From Lederbergia wuyishanensis (GTDB lineage Bacteria > Bacillota > Bacilli > Bacillales > Bacillaceae_C), in contig NZ_JALIRM010000001.1 of NCBI RefSeq assembly GCF_022900255.1, positions 806,001 through 870,000 of the forward strand: 64,000 nucleotides of DNA, read 5' to 3'. The position numbers and the translations under genes were made by a program. Below the pieces are notes generated by a model, which did no database searches, was not told the origin of the DNA, and worked only from the letters and a program-made list of their open reading frames with translations. Below, in pieces: positions 63,583 through 64,000 of the stretch; position 1 is the stretch's first letter, and each line of letters opens with the position of its first letter.

Positions 63583-64000
63583 TCAATATAACTGGAGTTG
63601 ATTTCCATGTTTAAATCTTCGCGCATAATACATTGCAATTGCTATACCAATAACACTTAGCCAAAAAGTAAAGTATCCTATTTCTTTAATATAAATCTCT
63701 AGACCTGGATATTTAGGATATTGCATAAATACATAATCTATTACATCATTGTGCAAGGTCCAAGCTGCAGCAACAAGAACATGCCATAATTTCATTTTAT
63801 AAAATGGGGCATATAAAATGCCTTGAATCGCCATAGCTGCATGTGAGCCTATCAACATATATCCTTGCCAGCCTATGTCGCCAATGACTGCAAGTGATAA
63901 GAAATTCATTACAACAGCCCAAATACCATATTTAAATAATGTAATGATCGCTAATGCTTCAAATAGTGGCCAATTTGTTCTTAACAAAAATGCCGCAACC
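63583..64000 (-). CDS. ypjA: YpjA-family membrane protein (5' part outside the window)
   Basis: The visible part holds 138 codons and a stop; the frame stays open to the window edge, so the start lies outside. It contains several membrane helices with WPLFEALAIITLFKYGIWAVV, GYMLIGSHAAMAIQGILY and HNDVIDYVF. YpjA (DUF1405) proteins are about 185 residues. Function unknown. ypjA-ypjB lie together as in B. subtilis, 78 bp apart. Confidence 0.85.
   Translation of the reverse strand, partial: VAAFLLRTNWPLFEALAIITLFKYGIWAVVMNFLSLAVIGDIGWQGYMLIGSHAAMAIQGILYAPFYKMKLWHVLVAAAWTLHNDVIDYVFMQYPKYPGLEIYIKEIGYFTFWLSVIGIAIAMYYARRFKHGNQLQLY

Overview
The window looks like about 64 kb of chromosome from a low-GC, endospore-forming Bacillaceae. 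It is not Bacillus subtilis itself, but most of the gene order matches the B. subtilis stretch from yplQ/dfrA to ypjA. Sporulation is indicated by cotD, sspM, yppG and ypjB. Bacillithiol use is indicated by bshA, bshB1 and the bacilliredoxin brxA. I see no prophage, insertion sequence, CRISPR array, tRNA or rRNA. Most genes lie on the minus strand.

Layout by region. 0-5 kb: the tail of a TrhA/hemolysin III gene, the dfrA-thyA folate pair, a secreted Pro-Pro-endopeptidase-like protease, ypjP, an overlooked 23-codon membrane peptide gene, brxA and ypgR. 5-13.6 kb: an ABC-F ATPase, fhs, mntR, cspD, ypeQ, two RNase H-fold proteins, an unknown 94-residue protein, a short inverted-repeat element, the exonuclease YpcP and a sulfurtransferase. 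13.6-25.5 kb: the dynamin-like dynA, then an aromatic amino acid operon led by a T-box (chorismate synthase, hisC, tyrA, EPSP synthase) that appears to run on into the alkylpyrone genes bpsA-bpsB. A fused chorismate mutase/DAHP synthase gene is transcribed divergently. 25.7-32.7 kb: an EamA transporter, an M32 carboxypeptidase, a THUMP methyltransferase, a PAS-GGDEF-EAL protein with a decayed EAL site, RNase P RNA and gpsB. 32.8-40 kb: ypsA, cotD, mrfB-mrfA, a small heat-shock protein, yppG, yppE, a small coiled-coil protein and sspM. Three of these genes have sigma-K-like promoters with identical 17-bp spacing. 40-48.6 kb: recU-ponA on the plus strand, then nth, dnaD, asnS, aspB and ypmB. 48.8-59.6 kb: dinG, panD-panC-panB behind a structured leader RNA, birA, cca, bshA, bshB1, a 145-bp palindrome, dapB and ypjD. 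59.7-64 kb: a YitT-family membrane protein, purU, a zinc peptidase, ypjB and the end of ypjA.

Several genes work together. fhs, purU, dfrA and thyA all act on one-carbon folates. The panBCD genes and birA serve vitamin-dependent metabolism. bshA, bshB1 and brxA make and use bacillithiol. The aro cluster is a contracted form of the B. subtilis supraoperon: no trp genes, aroB or aroH lie between chorismate synthase and hisC.

No large undescribed system is evident. The best leads are small: the 23-codon peptide gene, the PPEP-like protease beside a secreted protein with Pro-Pro sites, the panBCD leader with two competing hairpins, sigma-K control of an Hsp20, the GGDEF protein with a dead EAL site, and dispersed intergenic repeats.
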